Assembly: GCA_013335425.1 (NCBI GenBank)
Contig: JAAXVQ010000119.1
Location: 1-6,543 of the forward strand
DNA length: 6,543 nt
Direction of reading: 5' to 3'
DNA from: Candidatus Firestoneibacteriota bacterium
Lineage (GTDB): Bacteria; Oederibacteriota; JAAXVQ01
The notes beneath the pieces were generated by a model. That model was not told the origin of the DNA. It ran no database searches and worked only from the letters and a program-made list of their open reading frames with translations. The stretch's first letter is position 1, and every line of letters begins with the position of its first letter. Shown here in pieces: positions 1 through 5,770 of this stretch. Made by a program: the position numbers and the translations under genes.

Positions 1-798
1 ATTGAGAATGGCGCCGGTGTTTTTGTCCACGGCGAAAAGAAAGCCGTCGGAATGCAGCTTGACCTGCGCCAACCAGACTCCCAAGGTATTGCCGCTTTTG
101 CCGCCGGCGGATTGCCCGGCCAGAATGTTCACCAAGGAGAGATCGGTTTTGGCCTGTTGGAACATGTATTGGCGCAAAAGCGGTTGGACTAGGCTGTAGG
201 ACATGATGCCGCCAAAGAGCACTCCGAACATGGCCATGACCATCATGGCGAAAACCATTTTCTTGCGTAAACCGAAAACCAAATTGTGCCTAACTTCGGT
301 TCGATCCGCCGCGCGGGCGAGTTTTTCGCGCAGGGGAGAGAGAACATACTTGGAGAGGTAGAGTTGCAAAGGTACCAGCAGGCAAGCGTGCATCACCACT
401 ACCAAGGTGACGTATTCCCAGCTGTTGAAAGCGTAGATTTTATTTACAACCATATAGATATATACCGCACCGCACCCGGCAGTCCAGGCCAACAGGAAAT
501 AGAGGGCGGCATAATAAGGGAAAGACAGGACCCGGTCTGCAGCGCGTTGGACAACTTGGGAATCAACAATTTCGTCTTCCGGGTGAGAAAGCCATAGTTG
601 GATGGGTTGGAAAAAAGAACGCATTATGATGAAATCCAGGACCATAAAGCCCGCGGCGACCAGGCAGCTGAAAATCAGAAACGAATTCATCTGTTGGATG
701 TCAAAATAGGCAACGTTGGCAGCTAAGTAAACAGTGGTGGGCATACCTAAGACGGTCAGCCCGATCATGACCAAATAATTTTTAAACAAATGCCGCAT
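1..798 (-). CDS. Multi-pass membrane sensor protein, N-terminal part (truncated by window edge)
   Basis: The frame is open from ATG at 798 to position 1 with no stop (266 residues), so the C-terminus lies outside the window. A GGGAGA Shine-Dalgarno sequence (803-808, read on the minus strand) sits 4 nt before the ATG and favours it over an in-frame GTG four codons upstream. Hydrophobic segments lie at about residues 7-30, 38-60, 93-118, 127-148 and 180-204. The two cytoplasmic stretches after helices 2 and 4 carry HAMP-like proline motifs (FFQPIQLWL near 62-70; VLSPLREKL near 152-160). After helix 5 comes an extracytoplasmic region whose last visible part, GFLFAVDKNTGAILN (252-266), resembles the core of a Cache ligand-binding domain. 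From family knowledge I expect a sixth helix, HAMP and an output domain (adenylate cyclase, methyl-accepting or kinase) beyond the edge. Output type and ligand cannot be told. The coding region is certain; 'sensor' is a good inference. Confidence 0.85.
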   Translation of the reverse strand, partial: MRHLFKNYLVMIGLTVLGMPTTVYLAANVAYFDIQQMNSFLIFSCLVAAGFMVLDFIIMRSFFQPIQLWLSHPEDEIVDSQVVQRAADRVLSFPYYAALYFLLAWTAGCGAVYIYMVVNKIYAFNSWEYVTLVVVMHACLLVPLQLYLSKYVLSPLREKLARAADRTEVRHNLVFGLRKKMVFAMMVMAMFGVLFGGIMSYSLVQPLLRQYMFQQAKTDLSLVNILAGQSAGGKSGNTLGVWLAQVKLHSDGFLFAVDKNTGAILN

Positions 799-892
799 AC
801 GTTCTCCCACGGAAAAAATCAGGCTTCGGCATTTTGCCATTGCCGGGGATGCCTGGGTGCAGGCGTTTTTATATTCAGTATAGACAAAATAC

Positions 893-898
893 ATTATA
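893..898 (-). promoter_or_regulatory. Candidate -10 element (TATAAT) of the sensor gene
   Basis: Read on the minus strand, 898-893 is a perfect TATAAT in an AT-rich stretch. Transcription would start near 886 and give a leader of about 88 nt before the ATG at 798. I see no good -35: at 17 bp spacing the hexamer is AGGAAC. The leader contains small inverted repeats (GCCTG/CAGGC at 851-864 and GGCA/TGCC at 828-838). Confidence 0.35.
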
Positions 899-1102
899 AC
901 TTAAAATCCGTTAAAGTTCCTTTGAATACTAAGGTGGACATGAGAATTTTTGACTGGTTGCAGATGAATTTGCCGGTGTTTGTCGGCGTGGCGTGCACAA
1001 CGGTTTGGGTAGGATAAACAGCCGACGCGTACGGCCGAAAAAATAGGTAGTATAAGGGTGCATCCGTGATCGTGCCAAAGCGGCGCGGGGATACGATTTT
1101 TA

Positions 1103-1131
1103 TTGTGGTAAATTGCCGGGTTGGATATGAT
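1103..1131 (+). promoter_or_regulatory. Candidate sigma70-type promoter for alaA-larE-transporter unit
   Basis: TTGTGG at 1103-1108 and TATGAT at 1126-1131 are separated by exactly 17 bp. The -10 matches consensus at 5 of 6 positions and the -35 at 3 of 6. Transcription would start near 1138, leaving a leader of about 33 nt before the alaA ATG at 1171. It lies inside the frame that could extend alaA upstream to a GTG at 1066, which is another reason to prefer the ATG. Confidence 0.45.
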
Positions 1132-1170
1132 GGTTCGATTTTAGAATTCTGCCGATGGGAAGAAAAAACC

Positions 1171-2409
1171 ATGTCGATTTTTAAAAAATCCAGCAAGTTG
1201 GATGGTGTTTGCTACGATATCCGCGGGCCGATTTTAACCGAGGCCAAACGCCTGGAAGAAGAAGGCTGCCGTATTTACAAGCTTAACACCGGGAATCCCG
1301 CCTATTTCAATCTGAACACCTCGGACGAGATCATCCATGACGTCAAATTGAACCTGCCCAATGCGCAAGGGTACTGCGATTCCAACGGTATTTTTCCGGC
1401 GCGCAAGGCGGTCATGCAGTACTACCAGATCAAAGGCGTGAGCGGCTTGGACATCAACGATATTTTTATCGGCAACGGTGCCAGTGAGCTGATCCTCATG
1501 TCCATGAACGCCTTGCTCAACGACGGGGACGAGATCCTGGTGCCCATGCCCGATTATCCCTTGTGGACGGCCGCCGTCAAGCTTTCGGGCGGGACGCCGG
1601 TGCATTACCTTTGCGACGAGGCTCAGTCCTGGTACCCGGACCTGGAAGACATTAAAAAGAAAGTCAGTGCGCGCACCAAAGGCATCGTGGTCATCAACCC
1701 CAACAACCCTACCGGCGCGGTTTATCCGGTGGAAATACTCCGGCAGATTATTCAATTGGCCAAGGAAAAAAATCTGATTGTTTTTGCAGATGAGATTTAC
1801 GACAAGATTGTCTATGACGAGACCAAGCATTTTTCCCTGGCGGCTTTGGACGAAGATGTCCTGTGCGTGACGTTTAACGGCCTTTCCAAATCTTATCGGG
1901 TGGCCGGCTTCCGTACAGGTTGGATGGTGATCACGGGCAAAAAAGAGAAAGCGCGGGATTACATTGAAGGTCTGAATCTTTTGTCCAGCATGCGTTTGTG
2001 CAGCAACGTGCCTACTCAGTATGCCATCCAAACCGCTTTGGGCGGATATCAGAGTATTGACGATTTGGTGCGCCCCGGCGGCCGTTTGTATGAACAGCGG
2101 GCGTTGAGCTACGACTTGTTGACCTCGATTCCCGGCATTACCTGCGTGAAGCCCAAGGGTGCGTTGTATCTGTTTCCGAAAATTGATGTTAAGAAATTTC
2201 GCATCAAGAACGACGCCAAGTTTGTTCTGGATTTCTTAATCAGTCAAAAGGTCCTGATGGTGCAGGGCACCGGGTTTAACTGGCCCGAACCCGACCATTT
2301 CCGGGTGGTTTTCCTGCCCAATGTGGAGGATTTGAAATTGATTTTAGGGCGGCTTAAGGATTTCCTGGAGGATTATAAACAGGAAGAACAACCTTTGGTC
2401 ATGGAATAG
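1171..2409 (+). CDS. alaA: Glutamate-pyruvate (alanine) aminotransferase AlaA
   Basis: This is a 412-residue cytoplasmic PLP enzyme of fold type I, aminotransferase class I/II. It transfers the amino group of glutamate to pyruvate, giving alanine and 2-oxoglutarate. It aligns almost gap-free with what I remember of E. coli AlaA (405 residues): SSKLDGVCYDIRGP near the start, TGNPA (G41), GNGASELI (101-108), PDYPLW (Y129, W132), NPNNPTGA (N179), FADEIYDK (D207, Y210), the PLP lysine K240 in GLSKSYRVAGFR, MRLCSNVP, and R378 in DHFR, which binds the substrate carboxylate. All key residues are present. The ATG at 1171 is chosen because family homology begins there and GGGAAG (1157-1162) lies 8 nt upstream; the frame runs back to a GTG at 1066, but those 35 residues are not family-like. 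It is first in a unit with larE 61 nt downstream. AlaA, AlaC and valine-pyruvate enzymes are related, but this sequence is specifically AlaA-like. Confidence 0.95.
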   Translation: MSIFKKSSKLDGVCYDIRGPILTEAKRLEEEGCRIYKLNTGNPAYFNLNTSDEIIHDVKLNLPNAQGYCDSNGIFPARKAVMQYYQIKGVSGLDINDIFIGNGASELILMSMNALLNDGDEILVPMPDYPLWTAAVKLSGGTPVHYLCDEAQSWYPDLEDIKKKVSARTKGIVVINPNNPTGAVYPVEILRQIIQLAKEKNLIVFADEIYDKIVYDETKHFSLAALDEDVLCVTFNGLSKSYRVAGFRTGWMVITGKKEKARDYIEGLNLLSSMRLCSNVPTQYAIQTALGGYQSIDDLVRPGGRLYEQRALSYDLLTSIPGITCVKPKGALYLFPKIDVKKFRIKNDAKFVLDFLISQKVLMVQGTGFNWPEPDHFRVVFLPNVEDLKLILGRLKDFLEDYKQEEQPLVME

Positions 2410-2415
2410 AACACG

Positions 2416-2438
2416 GGGAAGCATTTATAAATGTTCCC
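2416..2438 (+). other. Intercistronic hairpin between alaA and larE
   Basis: Six bases after the alaA stop, GGGAA (2416-2420) pairs with TTCCC (2434-2438). Between them, after one bulged G, CATTTATAAATG (2422-2433) is a perfect palindrome. Together they form a stem of about 9 bp with a TATA loop. No T-tract follows, so it does not look like an intrinsic terminator. It may stabilise the 3' end of alaA mRNA or set relative expression of the two genes; that role is inference. Confidence 0.45.
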
Positions 2439-2470
2439 TAAATGGGATCAACCGGCAAAGGGAAGTCATT

Positions 2471-3382
2471 ATGGAAAAGAAGGCTCATGTCTCGTGGCCG
2501 ACGGACGCTAAGGTCGGTTTGGGGGAAGCGCCATCAAATGGCGGAGAAGTTGACGTCAAACTCAGCCGGCAGAAGCTGGCGCTGTTGGAAACCCGGCTGC
2601 GTTCCCTGGGCTGCGTTATGGTGGCTTTTTCCGGCGGAGTGGACAGCGCTTTTTTAGCCAAGGTCGCTCACGAGGTGTTGGGGGAAAACGCCCTCATGGT
2701 GACGGCTTTTTCTGAAACTTTCCCCCCTGCGGAGCGCGAACGCGTTCTGGCGCTGGTGCACAAGCACGGCTTTCGCCACAGGATCGTGGAACGTTCCGAA
2801 CTCAACGTGACCGGGTTTGTTCAAAACGGCCCGGACCGTTGCTACCACTGCAAATTGGATTTGTTTACAAGGTTGCGCGAGATTGCGCAAACCGAAAATA
2901 TTCCCCATATCCTCGACGGCACCACTGCCGAAGACGTCCGGGATTATCGTCCCGGGCGCCGGGCTGTGGCTGAAACCCAGGTACTCTCGCCGCTTTGGGA
3001 AGCGGATTTGCATAAATCGGAAATCCGGCTTTGTTCGAAAATTTTTGGCCTGGACACCTGGGACCAGCCGGCCTCGCCCTGCCTGGCCAGCCGCATCCCC
3101 TATGGCGAAAATGTAACCCGGGAAAAATTGCATCAAATAGAGCGGGCGGAAAATTATTTGCACTCTCTGGGCCTCCGGGAATGCCGGGTCCGGCATCACG
3201 GCGTCTTGGCACGGATTGAGGTCGCGTCGGAGGCATGGGCGTTCCTGACGGCGCAACACCGGGAGTCACTGGTCGCGGAATTTCACGCCTTGGGGTTTAC
3301 CTATGTGACTTTGGATTTGGCGGGGTTTCGCTCGGGCAGTTTAAACGAAGTGTTGACCCCGGCCCAAAAAGCGGAACCGTGA
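2471..3382 (+). CDS. larE: LarE, ATP-dependent sulfur insertase for nickel-pincer nucleotide cofactor
   Basis: A 303-residue cytoplasmic PP-loop protein. LarE adenylates the pyridinium biscarboxylate mononucleotide made by LarB and inserts sulfur before LarC adds nickel, building the cofactor of lactate racemase LarA. Visible parts: PP-loop SGGVDS (54-59), RCYHCK (123-128), the hallmark SPCLASRIPYG (202-212) with the sulfur-donating Cys204 (equivalent of L. plantarum Cys176), RVRHHG (239-244; R239 and R241 match the substrate-binding arginines) and the C-terminal GFRSGSLNE. C124, C127 and C204 together suggest the [4Fe-4S] type that regenerates sulfur, rather than the single-Cys sacrificial type. 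The ATG at 2471 has GGGAAG (2460-2465) 5 nt upstream. About 25-30 residues before the family start are poorly conserved, and no better in-frame ATG is available. It follows alaA by 61 nt, precedes the transporter by 71 nt, and has no larA, larB or larC in its unit. A paralogue with another sulfur-transfer role is possible but less likely. Confidence 0.9.
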   Translation: MEKKAHVSWPTDAKVGLGEAPSNGGEVDVKLSRQKLALLETRLRSLGCVMVAFSGGVDSAFLAKVAHEVLGENALMVTAFSETFPPAERERVLALVHKHGFRHRIVERSELNVTGFVQNGPDRCYHCKLDLFTRLREIAQTENIPHILDGTTAEDVRDYRPGRRAVAETQVLSPLWEADLHKSEIRLCSKIFGLDTWDQPASPCLASRIPYGENVTREKLHQIERAENYLHSLGLRECRVRHHGVLARIEVASEAWAFLTAQHRESLVAEFHALGFTYVTLDLAGFRSGSLNEVLTPAQKAEP

Positions 3383-3440
3383 GGGCGGGAGATCCGTTGC
3401 AAATTCCTGAAAAATAAGCTCACCCTATTTCGACGAAAGC

Positions 3441-3456
3441 GAGGCGTTTATCTTTG
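3441..3456 (+). promoter_or_regulatory. Ribosome binding site and TTG start of the transporter gene
   Basis: GAGG (3441-3444) lies 9 nt before TTG at 3454. An in-frame TAA at 3415-3417 limits the frame on the left, and no ATG or GTG occurs in frame before the first membrane helix. TTG 3454 is therefore the best start; a TTG at 3490 is the only near alternative and would drop 12 residues. Confidence 0.55.
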
Positions 3457-5016
3457 GGAGAAAACAAACTTACCCGGCAACTGTTCCGTTTGAAAAGTCT
3501 AACCAGCATCCTGGCTGAAACGCATGAAGCGGGTCCCAAATTAAAAAAAGCTCTGGGGTCGTTTGACTTGATGGTTTTCGGCATCGGCGTCATCATCGGG
3601 GCAGGCATTTTTGCCACCATCGGCACGGCCGCGGCCGGCGACGCGCTTAGGCTTGGGGCAGGCCCCGCGCTGATCGTTTCCTTCGCCATCACGGCTTTAG
3701 TCTGCGGCTTCGCGGCCCTGTGCTATGCGGAATTGGCCACGTTGATTCCCATTGCCGGCAGCGCCTACACCTATGCCTACGCGTCTTTCGGGGAACTCAT
3801 TGCCTGGATCATCGGTTGGGATTTGGTTTTGGAATACGGGGTGGGCACCATTGCCGTGGCCGTGAGTTGGTCGGGATATTTCAACGCCTTTTTACGCGGT
3901 CTGGGGCTTTCCTTGCCGGCCTGGGCGTCCATGGATTACCGCACGGCCTGGCAAGGGTTTTCGCAAGCTGCGGGCATAGTTAAAAGCGGATCTTCGTTTG
4001 AGCAATTGGCCCCCGCCCTGCAGCACGCGTGGACGGCCTATGCGTCGGCTCCGCACTTTTTCGGCCTACCCATTATTTTTAATTTTCCCGCCTGCGCGAT
4101 TGTTCTGTTGCTGACTTTGATATTGGTGATCGGTATCAAGGAAAGTGCGCGTTTCAATGCCGCTATCGTAACCGTAAAGTTACTCATCATTGCCTTCTTT
4201 ATAGGCTTGGGCATGTTTTTCATCAAACCGCACAATTGGGTGCCGTTTGCTCCCCACGGATTTGCGGGCATCAAAGCCGGGGCGGCTATCGTGTTCTTTG
4301 CGTTCATCGGTTTTGATGTGGTTTCCACCATGGCCGAGGAAACCAAACAACCTAAAAAAGACTTGCCCATCGGTATCATCGGCTCTTTGATTGTATGCAC
4401 GCTCATCTACATGGCGGTTTCCGCGGTTTTTACGGGCATGGTCCCCGTATCCCTGTTGTCCACCACCTTGGCAAACCAAAAAGCCGAGCCCTTGGCCATG
4501 GCCATGTCGTACAATCATCTGGATTGGGCTGCCGGCATTATTGCTTTTGGCGCGATTATCGCCCAGACAGCGGTTCTGCTGGTGCTGCAGTTGGGGCAGT
4601 CTCGGATTTTTTACTCCATGTCCCGCGACGGCCTGCTGCCTTCGCCGTTTGCCGTTATTCATCCCAAATTTAAAACACCTTACGTGACCACCATCCTCGG
4701 CGGGGTTTTTGCCGCTCTGATCGCTGCGTTTGCCAACATCGACGAAATGGCGGATTTAACCAATATCGGCACCTTGTTCGCCTTTGTTTTAGTTTGTCTG
4801 GGCGTTGTGATTTTAAGGATAAAGGAACCGCATAAGCCCAGAGCTTTTAAGGTGCCTTTTAGCCCGGTTGTGCCGCTTCTGGGCGCGGGTGCTTGTGTTT
4901 TTTTGATGACCGGGCTGCCGGGTATTACCTGGATCAGGTTTTTTGTTTGGTTGGCAATCGGTTTTGTGGTTTATTTCGGGTACAGCCTGCGTCACAGTTT
5001 GCTGCATAAACCGTAA
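3454..5016 (+). CDS. APC-superfamily amino-acid permease (CAT/ApcT/YfnA type)
   Basis: A 520-residue integral membrane protein with about 12 helices and the LeuT-type fold. The first family motif, GIGVIIGAGIF (43-53), is the unwound helix 1 that binds the substrate backbone. FAALCYAELA (86-95) and GSAYTYAYASFGELIAWIIGWD (102-123) follow. Helix 6 carries FFAFIGFDVVSTMAEE (281-296), then PIGII (305-309), SRDGLLP (390-396), ADLTNIGTLFAF (433-444) and RAFKVPF (463-469). It resembles Geobacillus ApcT and Bacillus YfnA from memory, which are proton-coupled transporters of alanine and related or cationic amino acids; the exact substrate here is unknown. The loop between helices 4 and 5 (about 152-207) looks roughly 30 residues longer than in ApcT. 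Being third in a unit with an alanine aminotransferase makes alanine a reasonable substrate guess. Start is TTG. Family assignment is firm. Confidence 0.92.
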   Translation: MGENKLTRQLFRLKSLTSILAETHEAGPKLKKALGSFDLMVFGIGVIIGAGIFATIGTAAAGDALRLGAGPALIVSFAITALVCGFAALCYAELATLIPIAGSAYTYAYASFGELIAWIIGWDLVLEYGVGTIAVAVSWSGYFNAFLRGLGLSLPAWASMDYRTAWQGFSQAAGIVKSGSSFEQLAPALQHAWTAYASAPHFFGLPIIFNFPACAIVLLLTLILVIGIKESARFNAAIVTVKLLIIAFFIGLGMFFIKPHNWVPFAPHGFAGIKAGAAIVFFAFIGFDVVSTMAEETKQPKKDLPIGIIGSLIVCTLIYMAVSAVFTGMVPVSLLSTTLANQKAEPLAMAMSYNHLDWAAGIIAFGAIIAQTAVLLVLQLGQSRIFYSMSRDGLLPSPFAVIHPKFKTPYVTTILGGVFAALIAAFANIDEMADLTNIGTLFAFVLVCLGVVILRIKEPHKPRAFKVPFSPVVPLLGAGACVFLMTGLPGITWIRFFVWLAIGFVVYFGYSLRHSLLHKP

Positions 5017-5017
5017 C

Positions 5018-5045
5018 TTTGGAAAATCAGCGTTTTCCAAACGCT
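5018..5045. terminator. Overlapping hairpins at convergent gene junction, possible bidirectional terminator
   Basis: Two perfect inverted repeats overlap. TTTGGAAAA (5018-5026) pairs with TTTTCCAAA (5033-5041), 9 bp with a 6-nt loop. AGCGTTT (5029-5035) pairs with AAACGCT (5039-5045), 7 bp with a 3-nt loop. Only one can form at a time. On the minus strand the second hairpin is followed by GATTTTCC, a short U-tract fitting termination of the PLD-like gene. On the plus strand no T-tract follows. The stop codon of the minus-strand gene (5029-5027) lies in the structure, so the element doubles as coding sequence. Confidence 0.45.
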
Positions 5046-5602
5046 CCGTCAGACAGGCGCGCCGGATACACCGAGGTGGCGGTTGCCCAGTCGGACTCGA
5101 ATTGGGCGCGGGCTTGGTGCACGGTTGACAACCGGCTGACAACCAGAAGCCCTTCGTGATTGAAGGTCAGCCCTGCATAGGTCCAGTTGGGGCTGCCGAA
5201 AAGCAAAATCCGGTCGTCGAAAATACCTGTTTTCAAGTGCATTTTTCGGCCGGGTCTGTTCAGGGCAAACCAACGGACATCACAGCCCGCCTGCCGCAGG
5301 GTTTCCGCGCTTTTAATGTTGGTTTCCTGCGTGGGGCAGAGGATGATCCGGACGACGACACCCCGCTGTTGGGCGCGCGCCATTTGGTGCAGAACGGCTT
5401 TGTTTGATAAATCATACATTTCAATTTCCAGGGATTGGCGGACATGTTCGATTTTTTCACAGACCGCCTTTTCCAGTCCGGGATTGAACAGCAGCCGGAG
5501 TTCCTCGGCCGCCGCTGTTTTTGGCAATAACTCCGTGCCAAGGCAAATCCACAGGAAAATGTGCAAGCAGGCTCGCCTCACTGATTTTGGACTTTTTTTC
5601 AC
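5027..5602 (-). CDS. Secreted single-HKD phospholipase D-like protein, probable nuclease
   Basis: 191 residues starting with GTG at 5602, preceded by GGGAG five nt upstream (5608-5612, minus strand). A basic N-terminus, a hydrophobic core (about 11-27) and AAA at 30-32 before EEL form a signal peptide, predicting a mature protein of about 159 residues outside the cytoplasm. The HKD motif is intact: H122, K124 and D129 in MHLKTGIFDD, followed by GSPNWTYAGL (136-145) and N148/E150. The upstream half has the usual strand-helix pattern (EIEMYDLSN, GVVVRIIL). One HKD motif at this size matches the Nuc/EndA group of PLD-fold nucleases, which dimerise to build one active site with the two histidines. 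Family members cut nucleic acids, and a few act on phospholipids, so substrate is inference. The gene converges on the transporter gene and diverges from the M23 peptidase gene. The second codon onward contains a run of seven A, a possible slippage site. Confidence 0.88.
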   Translation of the reverse strand: MKKSPKSVRRACLHIFLWICLGTELLPKTAAAEELRLLFNPGLEKAVCEKIEHVRQSLEIEMYDLSNKAVLHQMARAQQRGVVVRIILCPTQETNIKSAETLRQAGCDVRWFALNRPGRKMHLKTGIFDDRILLFGSPNWTYAGLTFNHEGLLVVSRLSTVHQARAQFESDWATATSVYPARLSDGAFGKR

Positions 5603-5663
5603 GACGACTCCCGGAAACTGACATTGACACCTGTTGATTAGACCGGTTGGCGAAGAAAAAATT

Positions 5664-5766
5664 GCAGCTAAATCCGGCTGCCTGACCCTCCCAGGGGTCT
5701 CAAAACAGGTGGGTTGGTTTCTTCAGGTAAGCAAATGCAACTTCTGCCCAGCGGGACAGGGAGACC
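5664..5766 (+). promoter_or_regulatory. Structured leader of the M23 peptidase gene with possible RBS sequestration
   Basis: Three local hairpins are visible: GCAGC/GCTGC (5664-5668 with 5677-5681), GACCC/GGGTC (5684-5688 with 5695-5699), and CTG-CCC/GGG-A-CAG (5744-5749 with 5753-5759, one bulged A). In addition GGTCTC (5696-5701) is exactly complementary to GAGACC (5761-5766). The latter overlaps the Shine-Dalgarno AGGGAG (5758-5763), so this long-range pairing would hide the ribosome binding site and would break the second hairpin. Mutually exclusive pairings of this kind suggest translational control. I could not match it to a known riboswitch consensus. Chance complementarity of six bases in about 100 is possible. 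Confidence 0.35.
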
Positions 5767-5770
5767 TTGA

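Larger units (their letters stand above)
799..1170. other. Divergent intergenic region between sensor gene and alaA
   Basis: These 372 bases separate two divergently transcribed genes. They hold the -10 candidate of the leftward gene (893-898), an AT-rich core (about 865-950) and the promoter candidate of the rightward unit (1103-1131). The stretch 950-1060 contains nothing I recognise. Open frames here (790-1017 on plus, 894-1196 on minus) lack ribosome binding sites and family resemblance. No tRNA or known riboswitch consensus was recognised. Confidence 0.6.

Noticed and set aside
286..597. Plus-strand frame of 103 codons within the sensor gene
   Set aside because: The minus-strand frame here is continuously open, has clear membrane helices and a ribosome binding site; the plus frame has neither.
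851..870. GCCTG/CAGGC hairpin followed by GTTTTT on the plus strand, like a small terminator
   Set aside because: No plus-strand gene ends upstream of it and the stem is only 5 bp; it is more likely an incidental hairpin in the sensor gene leader.
790..1017. Possible small plus-strand gene of 75 codons in the divergent region
   Set aside because: It overlaps the start of the sensor gene, runs through its promoter, and has no recognisable ribosome binding site or domain.
1066..1170. Upstream extension of alaA to a GTG
   Set aside because: The extra 35 residues are not found in AlaA proteins, and both a promoter candidate and a ribosome binding site lie inside this stretch.
894..1196. Possible minus-strand gene of 100 codons before the sensor gene
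   Set aside because: It starts inside alaA, spans the alaA promoter candidate and shows no domain features.
1234..2031. Long minus-strand frame of 265 codons opposite alaA
   Set aside because: It lies entirely within the strongly conserved alaA gene, has no family resemblance and no ribosome binding site; it is a codon-phase shadow.
2654..3259. Minus-strand frame of 201 codons opposite larE
   Set aside because: It is antisense to conserved LarE motifs, has low-complexity composition and no start signals.
4180..4662. Minus-strand frame of 160 codons opposite the permease
   Set aside because: Its Gly/His/Gln/Arg-rich translation is typical of the antisense of membrane-protein codons.
5624..5652. 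Perfect TTGACA -35 hexamer upstream of the M23 gene
   Set aside because: At 17 bp spacing the -10 position reads TTGGCG and neighbouring spacings are no better, so it is not called as a promoter.
5603..5770. Known riboswitch classes (c-di-GMP, c-di-AMP, glycine, TPP, cobalamin) in the M23 leader
   Set aside because: I compared the conserved cores from memory and found no match; only the unclassified pairings are reported.
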